Shown piece after piece: positions 5,901-6,768 of a DNA stretch of 6,768 nucleotides (positions are counted from its first letter, which is position 1; every line of letters begins with the position of its first letter). The notes under the pieces are model-generated. The model had not been told where the DNA came from and searched no databases. It saw only the letters and a program-made list of their open reading frames with translations. The translations under genes and the position numbers were made by a program. Source of the DNA: an uncultured Polyangiaceae bacterium (GTDB lineage: Bacteria > Myxococcota_A > Polyangia > Polyangiales > Houyiibacteriaceae); contig CAMYMX010000193.1 of NCBI GenBank assembly GCA_947259605.1, positions 1 to 6,768 on the forward strand. The letters run 5' to 3'.

Positions 5901-6768
5901 ATGGGCAACGAAGAGCTCTCTTTTTCGAAGATCACCCACCTGCCGAATCGTCCGATTCAGCATTTTCAGCGGCCGCTACAAGCGTTCACACACATCGAGT
6001 CCGCAAGCGGGGTCTTCCTCCTGATTTGCACAGCCATTGCGCTGCTTGCTGCCAACTCGCCCTACGCGGAAACGTACAATGCCTTCTGGCACCACGAGCT
6101 TCGCTTCGCCGTCGGCGACCTCTCGCTCTCGCACTCGCTTGCGCATTGGATCAACGACGGGCTCATGGCGATCTTTTTCTTCGTCATTGGCCTGGAAATC
6201 AAGCGCGAGATGATCATCGGTGAGCTGAGCGATCGCCGAAAGGTCGCACTGCCAGTCGCGGCGGCACTTGGTGGTGTCGTTGCGCCGGTGTTGGTCTATC
6301 TCATGTTTCAATACGGCGAGGCGGGGCAGCGAGGCTGGGCGGTTCCAATGGCAACGGACATCGCATTCGTCGTCGGTTGCATGTCGCTCTTAGGCAATCG
6401 CATTCCCCGTGGGCTGAGCATCCTGATGCTTTCCTTGGCGATCGTCGATGACCTCCTGGCTGTAGCGGTCATTGCCGTTTTCTATACCGAGTCGATCAGC
6501 GGGGCCTGGCTGGCTGGCGCCGTCGTTGGAATCGCGGCGATCGTTCTACTGAGCCGGCTCGGCGTTCGCTCCATCGGCATCTACGTCATCGCTGGTGTCT
6601 GGGTATGGCTCTGCACACTCGAATCAGGTATCCACCCCACCATTGCAGGTGTCGCGGTAGGCCTGCTGACGCCCGCCCATCCTTGGCTCGGTGGAGATCG
6701 GTTCCTCGGTTTCCTTCGGCACGTAAACGACACGCTCCGCAAGCCAGAGACCAGCATCGAGCGCGCCA
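5901..6768 (+). CDS. nhaA: Na+/H+ antiporter NhaA (3' end outside window)
   Basis: This is an inner-membrane antiporter that expels Na+ (or Li+) in exchange for protons and serves in salt and pH homeostasis. The first 289 codons are present and open to the right edge; complete NhaA proteins are about 390-450 residues. Family motifs are HIESASG (31-37), INDGLMAIFFFVIGLEIKRE (84-103), ATDIAFVVG (151-159) and LAIVDDLLAV (179-188). Asp153 matches E. coli Asp133, and Asp183/Asp184 match the ion-binding pair Asp163/Asp164. The later lysine in helix X lies beyond the window. ATG 5901 is the probable start: it gives a 28-residue polar leader before the HIESASG motif, and GAGG ends three bases upstream, which is close. 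A GTG at 5838 would overlap the hydrolase gene and is less likely. It diverges from the hydrolase gene across 42 bases. Confidence 0.95.
   Translation, partial: MGNEELSFSKITHLPNRPIQHFQRPLQAFTHIESASGVFLLICTAIALLAANSPYAETYNAFWHHELRFAVGDLSLSHSLAHWINDGLMAIFFFVIGLEIKREMIIGELSDRRKVALPVAAALGGVVAPVLVYLMFQYGEAGQRGWAVPMATDIAFVVGCMSLLGNRIPRGLSILMLSLAIVDDLLAVAVIAVFYTESISGAWLAGAVVGIAAIVLLSRLGVRSIGIYVIAGVWVWLCTLESGIHPTIAGVAVGLLTPAHPWLGGDRFLGFLRHVNDTLRKPETSIERA

Noticed and set aside
5859..5963. N-terminal extension of the hydrolase to an ATG at 5963.
   Set aside because: It would add 35 charged residues before the first membrane helix and overlap the start of nhaA on the other strand.

Overview
The window is a dense bacterial stretch with high G+C (roughly 60 percent by eye). 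It has no RNA genes, insertion sequences, CRISPR arrays or obvious prophage. It holds eight protein genes, two of them cut by the window edges. The gene families fit a Gram-negative, proteobacteria-like or myxobacteria-like organism, but no marker gene here fixes the taxon.

Left block (plus strand, 1-2337). A membrane-associated metallophosphoesterase, whose 5' end lies outside the window, overlaps by four bases a GTG-started hotdog-fold acyl-CoA thioesterase. After a 189-base gap with stacked short palindromes and a possible promoter comes a secreted DUF2141 protein. Its stop codon interlocks with that of the next gene, which converges on it (shared CTAG).

Central block (minus strand, 4388 down to 2334). 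This is the most interesting part: a compact three-gene sulfur operon read right to left. It encodes a sulfide:quinone oxidoreductase-like flavoprotein, a short DsrC/TusE-family sulfur carrier with only the penultimate cysteine, and a DsrE2-like protein with two cysteines. The first two genes overlap (stop and start share bases in ATGATG) and the third follows after 22 bases. Together they suggest a small persulfide relay: sulfide oxidised at a membrane flavoprotein, with zero-valent sulfur passed to cysteine carriers. No dsrAB, tusA, rhodanese, hdr-type or sox gene is visible in the window, so the final acceptor is unknown.

Right block (4563-6768). A predicted membrane-anchored alpha/beta hydrolase of the HSL/esterase type is on the minus strand, 174 bases upstream of the sulfur operon. 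It diverges, across only 42 bases, from nhaA, a Na+/H+ antiporter gene on the plus strand that runs off the right edge.
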